Shown one piece after another: positions 1 through 8,330 of a stretch of DNA of 54,192 nucleotides (its first letter is position 1; every line of letters starts with the position of its first letter). The notes beneath the pieces are model-generated. The model was not told the DNA's origin. It did not search any database and saw only the letters and a list, made by a program, of their open reading frames with translations. The stretch lies in contig JBHEQV010000045.1 of assembly GCA_046530735.1 (NCBI GenBank), forward strand, positions 1 to 54,192. Reading direction: 5' to 3'. The position numbers and the translations under genes were made by a program. Origin of the DNA: Arsenophonus sp046530735. Its GTDB lineage: Bacteria; Pseudomonadota; Gammaproteobacteria; Enterobacterales; Enterobacteriaceae.

Positions 1-345
1 CTTCGATGAAGAAGCTGGAAAAATCGAGAAGAAACGGTTGGCAGTATATAACTTCCTGACAGTGCACTGGGCATCATAAGAGCGACGAATTCGATTAAAA
101 TCGGCTTTTTCGGTAATGAGCCTACGAATCCAATGAGTGAAGCGTTGCAGTTCAATAAAACAATCCTTTCAATGATATTTAAGTTAATCTCTGTCTGCTC
201 AGAAAAGCTGGACTCCGATTAAGAAGATTTGATCTGCTTATCATATTAGCAAAAACGCCTAATTTAAGGATAGAGAACAGATTCACGAAGAATTTAGAGC
301 GGAACGTAAAATTTTACCACTATACACCAAGATTTATTAATAACT
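1..345 (+). mobile_element. IS256-type relic, 3' end only
   Basis: This is a decayed 3' part of an IS256-family (mutator-type) element. The broken translation keeps the family block around His-Trp then R-x-T-N-x-I-E-S (about 65-120), followed by the conserved 'QSAEK' region (about 195-210). The right end near 315-345 (tatacaccaagatttattaataa) matches the right end of the better preserved copy ending near 9830. Stop codons and frameshifts leave no usable transposase. The 5' part lies outside the window or is lost. It occupies the place where rpoE-rseA would sit in the ancestral order. Confidence 0.7.
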
Positions 346-407
346 AAAAATAAACTAAATTCTATTAAGATTCAGAGAGATTTATTGTAGTTATAAAGAG
401 ATAACTT

Positions 408-449
408 ATAACTCATCTTTAAAGATCATGATCTTTAAAGATGAGTTAT
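408..449. repeat. 42-bp perfect palindrome
   Basis: The 42 bases read identically on both strands, centred on gatcatgatc, with no mismatch and no spacer. It lies in debris between the IS256 fragment and the rseB fossil. It could extrude as a cruciform or, when transcribed, form a long loop-poor hairpin. A short T-rich stretch follows on the plus strand, so a decayed bidirectional terminator is possible, but there is no GC-rich core. Function unknown. Confidence 0.85.
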
Positions 450-454
450 TTAAC

Positions 455-628
455 TTTCTATTAATTTTGCTAAAGCAGGCGATCGTAAACTGATTAAACA
501 GCCATTTTATAAAAGTGCTTTAATAATTTATACAGTAAAAATAGACACAGGAAGTGACGGTTATAAGTTAGTTATCTTTGTAACTGATAGCCAACTTGTA
601 GCTAATGTTATAGTTTAAAAAACAAGTA
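455..628 (+). pseudogene. rseB: rseB 3' remnant (sigma-E regulator)
   Basis: A short run translates to a stretch resembling the C-terminal strand of RseB, the periplasmic regulator that protects anti-sigma factor RseA. It shows a basic D-R-K-L-x-K segment, then a run like x-Y-K-L-V-I-x-V followed by a degraded A-x-x-I end. No start and no N-terminal two thirds remain. The call leans on position: it lies directly before the rseC fossil and lepA, the ancestral rseA-rseB-rseC-lepA order. The similarity alone is weak. Confidence 0.4.
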
Positions 629-1100
629 ATGGTTGAAGAATAGGCAACAGTAGTGTATTGGGATAATATTTTGGCTGTTTATGATATGGTTCTAATCCGG
701 TTGTAGTAGTTTTTCTGGTAGGTCAACTTGTAAATCTTGTATTTTAAGTAAATATGACCAAAAACTGAGTATCAATTAGAACTCGATATCAGTTAGCCTC
801 TGGTAGTTAGTCAAAAAATTGAAATAGGAATCTATAAAGCTAGTTTATTACGTTCTTTTATCTTACTCCATTGCTTGAAATTTTTATCAGCACCGGGTTA
901 TAAAATTTCTTTTTTTAAATCGATTTACTATCTTTTTAGTTCCAGATTATTGGCGGAATTATTAGTTTTCTAGGAAAAATTCACATTTCTTAGAAAAGAA
1001 ACTCTATATCAATTGACAATTTTATATATAGGTTTGTTGTTTAATGAATTAAAAGAACAAGTATGAATGACATAGTAAGTTTAAATGCCTATCATTAGTA
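629..1100 (+). pseudogene. rseC: rseC fossil (sigma-E modulator)
   Basis: The frame from the ATG at 629 begins M-V-E-E-stop-A-T-V-V-Y-W, matching the RseC start (M-I-K-E-W-A-T-V-V-S-W) with Trp changed to a stop. Downstream, after frameshifts, V-x-Q-K-I-E-I-G-I-x-x-x-S-L-L matches RseC's V-P-G-Q-K-V-E-L-G-I segment before its membrane helices, and a Gly-rich I-I-S-F-L-G follows. The cysteine cluster is not recognisable. RseC is an inner-membrane protein that modulates sigma-E activity. Several stops make this clearly dead. It sits just upstream of lepA as in E. coli. Confidence 0.65.
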
Positions 1101-1308
1101 ACAACATATTGTTACTAATCTATAGATATAGATACCTTATTCATAAAACGATTTTCATTATTTAATGATTCTTTGAGTTGTTTGTTGCTTATATGTAAAA
1201 TGCATTCTCAAGATTATTATAATAGCTTTTATTAGTTTTAGCCTTCTAGTAAGAGCAAGCCCTATCTAAAAATAATTTTATAAGGCCATTTAGAAGAAGA
1301 TTGTAACC

Positions 1309-3111
1309 TTGAAAATCAAAAATATAAGAAATTTTTCCATCATCGCTCATATTGATCATGGTAAATCAACATTGTCAGATCGTATTATTCAGATCTGCGG
1401 TGGACTTTCTGATCGTGAAATGGCAGCTCAGGTATTAGACTCTATGGATTTGGAGCGAGAACGAGGGATCACAATAAAAGCGCAAAGTGTTGCTCTTAAT
1501 TATAAAGCTAGTAATGGTGAAACTTATCAGCTTAATTTTATTGATACACCTGGCCATGTTGACTTCTCTTATGAAGTGTCCCGTTCATTAGCTGCTTGTG
1601 AAGGTGCACTGCTGGTTGTTGATGCCGGGCAAGGTGTGGAAGCTCAAACTCTTGCTAATTGTTATACTGCTATTGAGATGAATTTAGAAGTTGTTCCTGT
1701 ACTTAATAAAATCGATTTACTTTCGGCAAAGCCTGATCAGGTAGCTAAAGAAATTGAAGATATTATTGGCATAGATGCTCATGACGCTGTTCGATGTTCG
1801 GCAAAAACTGGATTAGGGGTGCAAGATGTAATTGAACGGCTGGTTAAAGAGATTCCACCGCCAGAAGGTGATCTGGTAGCACCTTTGCAGGCGTTAATTA
1901 TCGATTCGTGGTTTGATAATTATTTAGGTGTTGTTTCTCTGGTGCGGATTAAAAATGGTATGCTTTGTAAAGGTGATAAAATTAAAGTGATGAGCTCTAG
2001 TCAACTTTATAATGTTGATCGCTTAGGTATTTTTTCCCCAAAACGAATTGATCGTCAACAACTAAATTGTGGTGAAGTAGGTTGGTTAGTATGTGCTATA
2101 AAAGATATTCATGGTGCGCCGGTTGGGGATACATTAACTGGTGCTTGTCATCCTGCAATGCATGCGTTACCTGGTTTTAAAAAAATAAAACCACAGGTTT
2201 ACGCCGGTTTATTCCCCGTTAGCTCTGATGATTATGAAGAATTTCGTGATGCTTTAGATAAATTAAGTTTGAATGATGCTTCGTTATTTTATGAATCAGA
2301 GAGTTCAACCACATTAGGTTTTGGATTTCGATGTGGTTTTCTTGGTCTGCTTCATATGGAAATTATCCAGGAGCGTTTGGAACGTGAATATAACTTAAAT
2401 ATTATTACAACTGCGCCTACAGTTATTTATGAAGTTAAGTTAACAAATAGCGATATTATCTATATTGATAGTCCATCAAAGTTACCAGCACTTAATAATA
2501 TAAATGAATTACGCGAACCAATTGCAGTATGTAACATGCTAATATCTAAGGAATATATTGGTAATGTTATCACACTATGTATAGAAAAACGCGGTATTCA
2601 GACTAATATGGTTTACCATGGTAAACAGGTGACATTAATCTATGAAATTCCTATGGCTGAGGTGGTGTTAGATTTCTTTGATCGCTTAAAATCTACTTCA
2701 CGGGGATATGCTTCATTGGATTATAGTTTTGTCCGATTTCAGGCAGCTGATATGGTTCGTGTAGACGTGTTAATTAATGGAGAAAAAGTGGATGCCTTAG
2801 CATTGATTACTCATCGTGCTAATGCACTATACCGTGGGCGTGAACTGGTAGATAAGATGAAAGATCTGATTCCGCGCCAGCAGTTTGATATTGTAATCCA
2901 GGCTGCAATTGGAACCCATATTATAGCGCGTTTAATGGTGAAACAATTACGTAAAAATGTATTAGCTAAATGTTATGGTGGTGATGTTAGTCGTAAGAAA
3001 AAATTACTACAGAAACAAAAAGAAGGTAAGAAACGAATGAAGCAGCTTGGCAATATTGAACTACCGCAGGAAGTGTTCCTTGCTATTCTTCACGTAGGTA
3101 AAGATAACTAA
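1309..3111 (+). CDS. lepA: Elongation factor 4 (LepA), TTG start
   Basis: 600-aa translational GTPase that back-translocates stalled ribosomes and aids initiation and 30S biogenesis. G1 (A-H-I-D-H-G-K-S-T) lies at residues 13-21, D-T-P-G-H around 79 and N-K-I-D around 133. The C-terminal LepA domain ends with the usual L-x-L-P-Q-E-x-F-L-A-I-L-H-V-G-K run. Length matches E. coli (599). The start is TTG at 1309: it gives the family N-terminus (K-x-I-R-N-F-S-I-I-A-H), an AGAAGA-like Shine-Dalgarno lies upstream, and the next in-frame ATG is inside the GTPase domain. lepB follows 22 bp downstream, as in the lepA-lepB operon. Confidence 0.97.
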   Translation: MKIKNIRNFSIIAHIDHGKSTLSDRIIQICGGLSDREMAAQVLDSMDLERERGITIKAQSVALNYKASNGETYQLNFIDTPGHVDFSYEVSRSLAACEGALLVVDAGQGVEAQTLANCYTAIEMNLEVVPVLNKIDLLSAKPDQVAKEIEDIIGIDAHDAVRCSAKTGLGVQDVIERLVKEIPPPEGDLVAPLQALIIDSWFDNYLGVVSLVRIKNGMLCKGDKIKVMSSSQLYNVDRLGIFSPKRIDRQQLNCGEVGWLVCAIKDIHGAPVGDTLTGACHPAMHALPGFKKIKPQVYAGLFPVSSDDYEEFRDALDKLSLNDASLFYESESSTTLGFGFRCGFLGLLHMEIIQERLEREYNLNIITTAPTVIYEVKLTNSDIIYIDSPSKLPALNNINELREPIAVCNMLISKEYIGNVITLCIEKRGIQTNMVYHGKQVTLIYEIPMAEVVLDFFDRLKSTSRGYASLDYSFVRFQAADMVRVDVLINGEKVDALALITHRANALYRGRELVDKMKDLIPRQQFDIVIQAAIGTHIIARLMVKQLRKNVLAKCYGGDVSRKKKLLQKQKEGKKRMKQLGNIELPQEVFLAILHVGKDN

Positions 3112-3133
3112 CTGTTGTAATGGAGAGTTCATA

Positions 3134-4105
3134 ATGGCTAATACTTTTTCTTTGATATTGACGCTGGCAACCTTTATTACAGGGATTATCTGGGGTATTG
3201 ATCGTTTTAAATTAGGACCTGATCGTAAGAAAAAAATAGCGCAGCAGAAAAAAATTACTGAGGGAAGTGTTGAGCATACACTTTTGGTTGAAAGTATTCA
3301 TAAACCATCATGGGTTGATACTTGTTCATCTATTTTTCCAATATTATTGATTGTATTAGTAGTACGTTCATTTATTTATGAACCGTTTCAAATTCCGTCA
3401 GGTTCAATGATGCCAAATTTATTGGTCGGTGATTTTATACTAGTAGAAAAATTTGCTTATGGATTAAAGGACCCTGTTACACAAACAACATTATTAGAAA
3501 CAGGAAAACCTAAACGCAATGATATTGCAGTATTTAAATATCCTAAAAATCCTAGTATAGATTTTGTTAAACGTATTATTGGTCTGCCTGGTGATAAAAT
3601 TGTTTATGATCCTGAACAAAAAGAGTTACGTATATATCCGAATTGTTCAGTTTTAAACTGTATACGAGCGTTACCAATTATCTATTCTTCATTAAAAGAG
3701 AGTGAATGGACTTTATTTTTTAATATTGACTCTATGATTGAAATCCAAAAAGGAAGTTATCCAATCCCATTGGGAGAACCAGTGCCAAGTAATGCATTAC
3801 GTCAAGCGGAAAAAATTGAAAAATTAGATGACACTACCCATAAGATTTTAGTTATCCCACAAGTATATACCCAGGCACGTTATCAACAGCCTGGTTTACC
3901 AGACAATGAATGGATTGTTCCTCCTAAACACTATTTTATGATGGGAGATAATCGGGATAACAGTGCAGATAGCCGTATGTGGGGTTTTATACCAGAAGAA
4001 AATTTAGTTGGGCGTGCAGTTATTATCTGGTTTAGCCTTGATAAGCGTGAGGGTGAATGGCCACCAACTGGAGTGCGTTTAAGTCGTATTGGTGCAATCA
4101 ACTAA
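3134..4105 (+). CDS. lepB: Signal peptidase I (LepB)
   Basis: Membrane-bound Ser-Lys peptidase that removes signal peptides on the periplasmic side of the inner membrane. 323 aa, like E. coli (324). One membrane helix lies at about residues 5-22 and a second at about 65-80, joined by a basic cytoplasmic loop. The nucleophile is Ser91 in P-S-G-S-M-M-P; the general base is Lys146 in D-F-V-K-R-I-I-G. Box E reads M-G-D-N-R-D-N-S-A-D-S-R near 270. A GGAGAG-type ribosome site lies 7-12 bp before the ATG. It belongs to the lepA operon. Retention implies a working Sec export route, consistent with secG in this window. Confidence 0.97.
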   Translation: MANTFSLILTLATFITGIIWGIDRFKLGPDRKKKIAQQKKITEGSVEHTLLVESIHKPSWVDTCSSIFPILLIVLVVRSFIYEPFQIPSGSMMPNLLVGDFILVEKFAYGLKDPVTQTTLLETGKPKRNDIAVFKYPKNPSIDFVKRIIGLPGDKIVYDPEQKELRIYPNCSVLNCIRALPIIYSSLKESEWTLFFNIDSMIEIQKGSYPIPLGEPVPSNALRQAEKIEKLDDTTHKILVIPQVYTQARYQQPGLPDNEWIVPPKHYFMMGDNRDNSADSRMWGFIPEENLVGRAVIIWFSLDKREGEWPPTGVRLSRIGAIN

Positions 4106-4302
4106 TAAATAATGAGATTAACTAATCATTAATGCTAAATTGATTTATATAGTGATCAATATAGAATATCGTATGATAATTAAAATGATGCTTTCTTAAA
4201 ATAAAGTTAGAAAACCTGCTAACGTGATAGTTTTATAAAAATTTGTTTTTCAGATCTGTTGCGTATGCTTTTTGTAATTTGATAATGAATAATTGGTAGA
4301 AT

Positions 4303-5007
4303 ATGAATTCTTCTTTAATTGAGTGGTCAAAACAGAAAGAAATTAAACAGCTACAGCGTAAGCTTGGCTATATTTTTAAACAAAATGAATTATTGAAGCA
4401 AACATTAACTCATCGTAGTGCCAGTATCATTCATAATGAGAGATTAGAGTTTTTAGGCGATTCAATTCTTAGTTTTGTGATTACTAATGATCTTTACCAT
4501 CGTTTTCCTAAAGCTGATGAAGGTGATATGAGTCGTATGCGAGCAACATTGGTTAGAGGTAATACGTTGGCTGAGATTGCACGAGAGTTTGATTTAGGAG
4601 AATGTTTATGTTTAGGGCTAGGTGAATTAAAAAGTGGTGGTTTTCGTCGAGAATCAATATTAGCAGATACTATCGAAGCTTTAATTGGCAGTATTTTTTT
4701 AGATAGTAATATTCAAACCACTGAACGAATTGTTTTAGCTTGGTATAAGACTCGATTAATAGAAATTAGTCCTGGTTATAAGCAAAAGGATCCTAAAACA
4801 CGTTTACAAGAGTATTTGCAAGGACGTCATTTACCTTTACCGAGTTATTTGATATTTCAAGTTAGCGGTGATGCGCACGATCAGGAGTTTACTATTCATT
4901 GTCAAGTTAGTGATATAAAAGAATCGGTTAAAGGAGTAGGCTCAAGTCGTCGTAAAGCCGAACAAGCAGCCGCTGAGCATGCATTAAAAATATTGGAGCT
5001 TGAATGA
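4303..5007 (+). CDS. rnc: Ribonuclease III
   Basis: Double-strand-specific endoribonuclease processing rRNA precursors and structured mRNAs. 234 aa, about 8 more than E. coli because of an N-terminal extension before the family start K-Q-L-Q-R-K-L-G-Y. The signature N-E-R-L-E-F-L-G-D-S is near residues 45-54 and the second acidic cluster (A-D-T-I-E-A-L-I-G) near 124. The dsRNA-binding domain is C-terminal and ends in S-S-R-R-K-A-E-Q-A-A-A. The stop overlaps the era start by 4 bp (ATGA), so the two are translationally coupled. A 197-bp gap separates it from lepB, enough for its own promoter. Confidence 0.97.
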   Translation: MNSSLIEWSKQKEIKQLQRKLGYIFKQNELLKQTLTHRSASIIHNERLEFLGDSILSFVITNDLYHRFPKADEGDMSRMRATLVRGNTLAEIAREFDLGECLCLGLGELKSGGFRRESILADTIEALIGSIFLDSNIQTTERIVLAWYKTRLIEISPGYKQKDPKTRLQEYLQGRHLPLPSYLIFQVSGDAHDQEFTIHCQVSDIKESVKGVGSSRRKAEQAAAEHALKILELE

Positions 5008-5939
5008 GCAAACAAAAAACCTATTGTGGATTTGTAGCCATTATAGGGCGTCCAAATGTGGGAAAATCAACATTATTGAACCAATTACTTGGACAAAAGA
5101 TTTCTATTACTTCAAGTAAACCTCAAACAACCCGTCATCGTATCATGGGAATTGAAACAGAAGGTAATTATCAAACGATTTATATTGATACACCAGGATT
5201 CCATCTAGAAGAAAAGCGCGCAATAAATCGTTTAATGAATCGGGCAGCAAGTAATTCAATTACTGATGTGGAACTAATTATTTTTGTTGTTGAAGGTACA
5301 TATTGGACAATCAATGATGAAATGGTGATAAATAAACTGAGTCACTTGCTTTGTCCGGTATTATTAGTGATCAATAAAATTGATAATCTGGTGGATAAAA
5401 CCCTTTTACTTCCCCATATTGAATTTCTTAGCAAACAAATGAATTTTCTAGATATTGTGCCGATTAGTACGAAAAAAGGTACCGGTATCGATTTTATTAC
5501 TAAAATTCTTCGTCAAAATATCCCAGAAGCAATACATTATTTTCCATCGGGCTATATTACCAATCGTTCAAAACGTTTTATGGCTGCTGAAATTATTCGT
5601 GAGAAGTTAATGCGTTTTCTTGGCGATGAATTACCCTATTCTACCACAGTTGAAATTAAGAAATTTATAGTAAATGAACGTGGTGGCTATAACATTTATG
5701 CCATAATTTTGGTTGAAAGAGGTGGCCAGAAAAAAATAGTTATTGGCAATAAAGGTAGCAAAATTAAGAAAATTGGCATTGCATCTCGGATGGATATGGA
5801 AAAATTTTTTGCTACTAAAGTTCATCTTGAACTTTGGGTAAAAGTTAAAGTTGGATGGGCCGATGATGAACATGTACTGCGTAGTTTAGGCTATATTGAC
5901 GATATTTATTTAGGAAGTTTTCCGTGTATGGTTAAGTAA
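5004..5939 (+). CDS. era: GTPase Era, 30S assembly factor
   Basis: Era binds the 3' end of 16S rRNA and guides 30S maturation. 311 aa (E. coli 301). G1 is G-R-P-N-V-G-K-S-T-L near residue 16, G3 D-T-P-G-F near 64 and G4 N-K-I-D near 126. The C-terminal KH domain carries the V-I-G-N-K-G-S-K-I-K-K-I-G RNA-binding loop. After the usual L-G-Y-I-D-D end there are about nine extra residues, probably from loss of the original stop. It is followed directly by the recO fossil, so the rnc-era-recO operon has lost its third gene. Confidence 0.97.
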   Translation: MSKQKTYCGFVAIIGRPNVGKSTLLNQLLGQKISITSSKPQTTRHRIMGIETEGNYQTIYIDTPGFHLEEKRAINRLMNRAASNSITDVELIIFVVEGTYWTINDEMVINKLSHLLCPVLLVINKIDNLVDKTLLLPHIEFLSKQMNFLDIVPISTKKGTGIDFITKILRQNIPEAIHYFPSGYITNRSKRFMAAEIIREKLMRFLGDELPYSTTVEIKKFIVNERGGYNIYAIILVERGGQKKIVIGNKGSKIKKIGIASRMDMEKFFATKVHLELWVKVKVGWADDEHVLRSLGYIDDIYLGSFPCMVK

Positions 5940-6640
5940 CGTGTATTTATATTTCATAGATTTTATAGTGAAGCAAGTTTATTATTAGATTTTTATGAAA
6001 AAATGGTCATATTTGGCTACTAGCGAAGGTGCTCTCATAGCTATAGATTTAATTTAAAGGGCTCTTTACATCTTTATTCTGTTGCTGATCTCGTTGCATG
6101 GGAAAGAGAGAGATAAAACGTTGCGTGGTGTAAAACCGATTTCTTTATCGCTACTATTTTAACCGGTAGCGGTGCTGTACAGCAGTTTATATATTAATGA
6201 ATTGCTTGCGCGAGTTTTCTAGAAATAAATATTTGTTATTAAAAGATATTTTTGAATATTTTACCTGTTTTTAGATATTAACTGGTAATGAATATACGAT
6301 TGAACATGTATTACTCCGTTTTGGATTATCATTATTATCTGATTTAGTATGGTATTCATTTTTTATACTGCTCAAGTAGTGAGGAACTGGTAATATAGAT
6401 AGCATGACTTACTGTTATCAAGAGGAGAAAGATTTTATTATTAGTTTAGTTATTGATCATTTAAGTTTTACTGGCAACTAACTTAAGCTGATTGTTTGTC
6501 GTTACTTTCCTAAATTTGTGAACATTAAGAGTAGCTAAACATTTTATCTGTATTGTGTTAAAGCTTTATTTATGTGAATTACATTTAAAAATCCATGGGA
6601 TTTTTATTAATTTATTTTGCTTAATATGTATTGAAGGATG
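5940..6640 (+). pseudogene. recO: recO fossil (RecF-pathway protein)
   Basis: Three frames together rebuild RecO. From about 5941: R-V-F-I-F-H-R-x-Y-S-E-A-S-L-L-L-D-F-Y (family F-V-L-H-S-R-P-x-S-E-T-S-L-M-L-D). Near 6105: K-T-L-R-G-V-K-P-I-S-L-S, then S-S-L-Y-I-N-E-L-L-A-R-V at about 6182-6215. Near 6400: M-T-Y-C-Y-Q-E-E-K-D-F-I-I-S-L-V-I-D. Several stops and frameshifts make it dead. RecO loads RecA on SSB-coated DNA; its loss suggests reduced RecFOR gap repair. Position between era and pdxJ is ancestral and length (about 700 bp) is near full, so decay is by point lesions. Confidence 0.85.
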
Positions 6641-6665
6641 ATTATTAAGAGATATTTAAATATGT

Positions 6666-6671
6666 TATAAT
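6666..6671 (+). promoter_or_regulatory. Possible -10 box for pdxJ
   Basis: A perfect TATAAT lies 50 bp before the pdxJ ATG. Only a poor -35 (TTAAGA-like, spacing about 15) can be matched. In such AT-rich DNA chance hits are common. It is plausible because the upstream recO is dead and pdxJ-acpS need a promoter. An AGGAG ribosome site lies about 6 bp before the ATG. Confidence 0.3.
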
Positions 6672-6721
6672 TGTATGGATAAACAAAATTAAAACCATGA
6701 AATGGATAACAGGAGCTAAGC

Positions 6722-7453
6722 ATGGAAGTGTTATTATTAGGCGTTAATATTGATCATGTTGCAACAGTGCGTAATGCACGTGAAACAAAATATCCTGATC
6801 CGGTTCATGCTGCATTTCTTGCTGAACAGGCTGGCGCAGATGGAATCACTGTTCATTTGCGTGAAGATCGTCGTCATATTACTGATCGTGATGTTAGGTT
6901 TCTTCGCCAGATGTTACAAACTCGAATGAATTTAGAAATGGCAATAACCGATGAGATGGTAAATTTTGCCTGTCAGATTAAGCCTCAATTTTGCTGCCTG
7001 GTGCCAGAGCGACGTGAAGAAGTTACAACGGAGGGTGGGCTTGATGTTATTAGGCAGCAAGATTTAGTTGCAACGGCTGTCAAACGATTAACTGAAGTTG
7101 GTATAACAGTTTCTTTGTTTATTGATGCCAATGAACATCAAATTGATGCGGCAGTAAAAATTCATGTTCCTTTTATTGAAATTCATACCGGTGCTTATGC
7201 TAATGCTAAGAATGAGTTAAAGCAACAAGAAGAGTTTAAACGTATCAAGCAAGCGATAAGTTATGCAACTAAAAACAACCTTAAGGTAAATGCGGGTCAT
7301 GGTTTAACTTATCATAATGTTCTACCTATTGCCCAATTACCTGATATATATGAACTTAATATTGGCCACGCGATTATTGGGCGAGCACTTTTTACTGGCA
7401 TGGTGAGAGCAGTGAGTGATATGAAAAAAATTCTTTATAAGGCGCGTTGTTAA
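6722..7453 (+). CDS. pdxJ: Pyridoxine 5'-phosphate synthase
   Basis: Condenses 1-deoxyxylulose 5-phosphate with 3-amino-2-oxopropyl phosphate to give pyridoxine 5'-phosphate, the last ring-forming step of DXP-dependent vitamin B6 synthesis. 243 aa, a TIM barrel as in E. coli. Visible blocks: G-V-N-I-D-H-V-A-T near residue 8, H-L-R-E-D-R-R-H-I near 47, E-I-H-T-G near 157, and N-A-G-H-G-L-T-Y-H-N-V near 194, the phosphate and active-site loops. It overlaps acpS by one base (TAATG), the usual pdxJ-acpS pair. Its retention suggests the symbiont makes B6 if the other pdx genes survive elsewhere. Confidence 0.97.
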   Translation: MEVLLLGVNIDHVATVRNARETKYPDPVHAAFLAEQAGADGITVHLREDRRHITDRDVRFLRQMLQTRMNLEMAITDEMVNFACQIKPQFCCLVPERREEVTTEGGLDVIRQQDLVATAVKRLTEVGITVSLFIDANEHQIDAAVKIHVPFIEIHTGAYANAKNELKQQEEFKRIKQAISYATKNNLKVNAGHGLTYHNVLPIAQLPDIYELNIGHAIIGRALFTGMVRAVSDMKKILYKARC

Positions 7454-7833
7454 TGGCAATTATTGGATTAGGTACCGATCTGGTTGAAATTATACGTATT
7501 GAGCAGATAATAGAGTATTTAGAGGAGCGTCTGGCAAAGCGTATATTATCCATTCAAGAATGGCGACAGTATAAAAATCATTCTTATCCAGTTCATTTTT
7601 TGGCTAAGCGTTTTGCGGTTAAAGAAGCGGCGGCAAAAGCTTTAGGAACAGGAATCCGAAATGGTTTAGCGTTTAATCAATTTGAAGTTTTTAATGATGA
7701 ATTAGGTAAGCCAGGACTTAATTTATTAGGACAAGCAAAAATATTAGCTGATTCATTGGGTGTGCAACATATTCATGTATCATTATCTGATGAACAAAAT
7801 TATGCTTGTGCCGCTGTGATTATGGAAAGTTAA
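7453..7833 (+). CDS. acpS: Holo-ACP synthase
   Basis: Transfers 4'-phosphopantetheine from CoA to acyl carrier protein, activating it for fatty acid synthesis. 126 aa from the ATG at 7453, which overlaps the pdxJ stop; this start gives the family N-terminus M-A-I-I-G-L-G-T-D-L-V-E-I with metal-binding Asp at residue 9. The second signature R-F-A-V-K-E-A-A-A-K-A-L-G-T-G-I is near 54-69. An in-frame TTG 6 bp earlier is possible but unneeded. Convergent with yfhL, whose stop overlaps this gene's end by 4 bp. Confidence 0.97.
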   Translation: MAIIGLGTDLVEIIRIEQIIEYLEERLAKRILSIQEWRQYKNHSYPVHFLAKRFAVKEAAAKALGTGIRNGLAFNQFEVFNDELGKPGLNLLGQAKILADSLGVQHIHVSLSDEQNYACAAVIMES

Positions 7834-8090
7834 ATTTTATCAGCATTATGTAATAAGATAAATTTATTCCATAATTCTTCTTCTGTTTCCTGGTTATTAG
7901 GATCTTTAAGAATGGTATTGTTGATTGGGCAAACGGATTGGCAACTTGGTTTATCATAGTGGCCAATGCATTCAGTACAAAGATTTGGATTAATTTGGTA
8001 AAACTCTTCTCCCATTGAGATAGCTTCATTAGGACATTCTGGTTCACACATATCACAGTTGATACAGCGATGAGTAATTAATAGTGACAT
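7830..8090 (-). CDS. yfhL: Ferredoxin-like 2[4Fe-4S] protein YfhL
   Basis: 86-aa small electron carrier of the Alvin-type ferredoxin family. Two cluster motifs are visible: C-x2-C-x2-C-x3-C at residues 9-20 (C-I-N-C-D-M-C-E-P-E-C-P) and a second with the longer insert typical of YfhL (C-T-E-C, then C-x3-C-P) at about 38-54. Length equals E. coli YfhL. The physiological partner is not firmly established. It lies convergent to acpS exactly as in E. coli. In a genome losing genes this fast, its intact frame suggests it is still selected. Confidence 0.93.
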   Translation of the reverse strand: MSLLITHRCINCDMCEPECPNEAISMGEEFYQINPNLCTECIGHYDKPSCQSVCPINNTILKDPNNQETEEELWNKFILLHNADKI

Positions 8091-8237
8091 TTTAAACTTT
8101 ATATATAAAAATATGATTAATATAATTAAGTTAATAAAAATTGAATTTATTAGTAAGCTACAACCGATAATAAATACAGTATATTTTATACCTTAAATAG
8201 CGAATTATCACGCTAAAACTATAATATTTATCTTAGT

Positions 8238-8327
8238 TGCTATTGCTATAGCTATTGCTATTGCTATTGCTATTGCTATTGCTATTGCTATTGCTATTGC
8301 TATTGCTATTGCTATTGCTATTGCTAT
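8238..8327 (+). repeat. Hexanucleotide array, 15 x TGCTAT
   Basis: Fifteen tandem 6-bp units, perfect except unit 3 (agctat). The array ends 3 bp before the left inverted repeat of the IS256-type relic at 8331. One frame reads alternating Ala-Ile codons closed by TAG at 8329, but it has no ATG or GTG start, so coding is unlikely. The near-perfect units amid heavily mutated DNA suggest recent expansion by replication slippage. 8091-8237 upstream holds nothing recognisable. Confidence 0.95.
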
Positions 8328-8330
8328 TTA

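Noticed and set aside
8238..8327. CRISPR array
   Set aside because: The units are 6-bp tandem repeats without spacers. No repeat-spacer pattern or cas gene is seen anywhere in the window.
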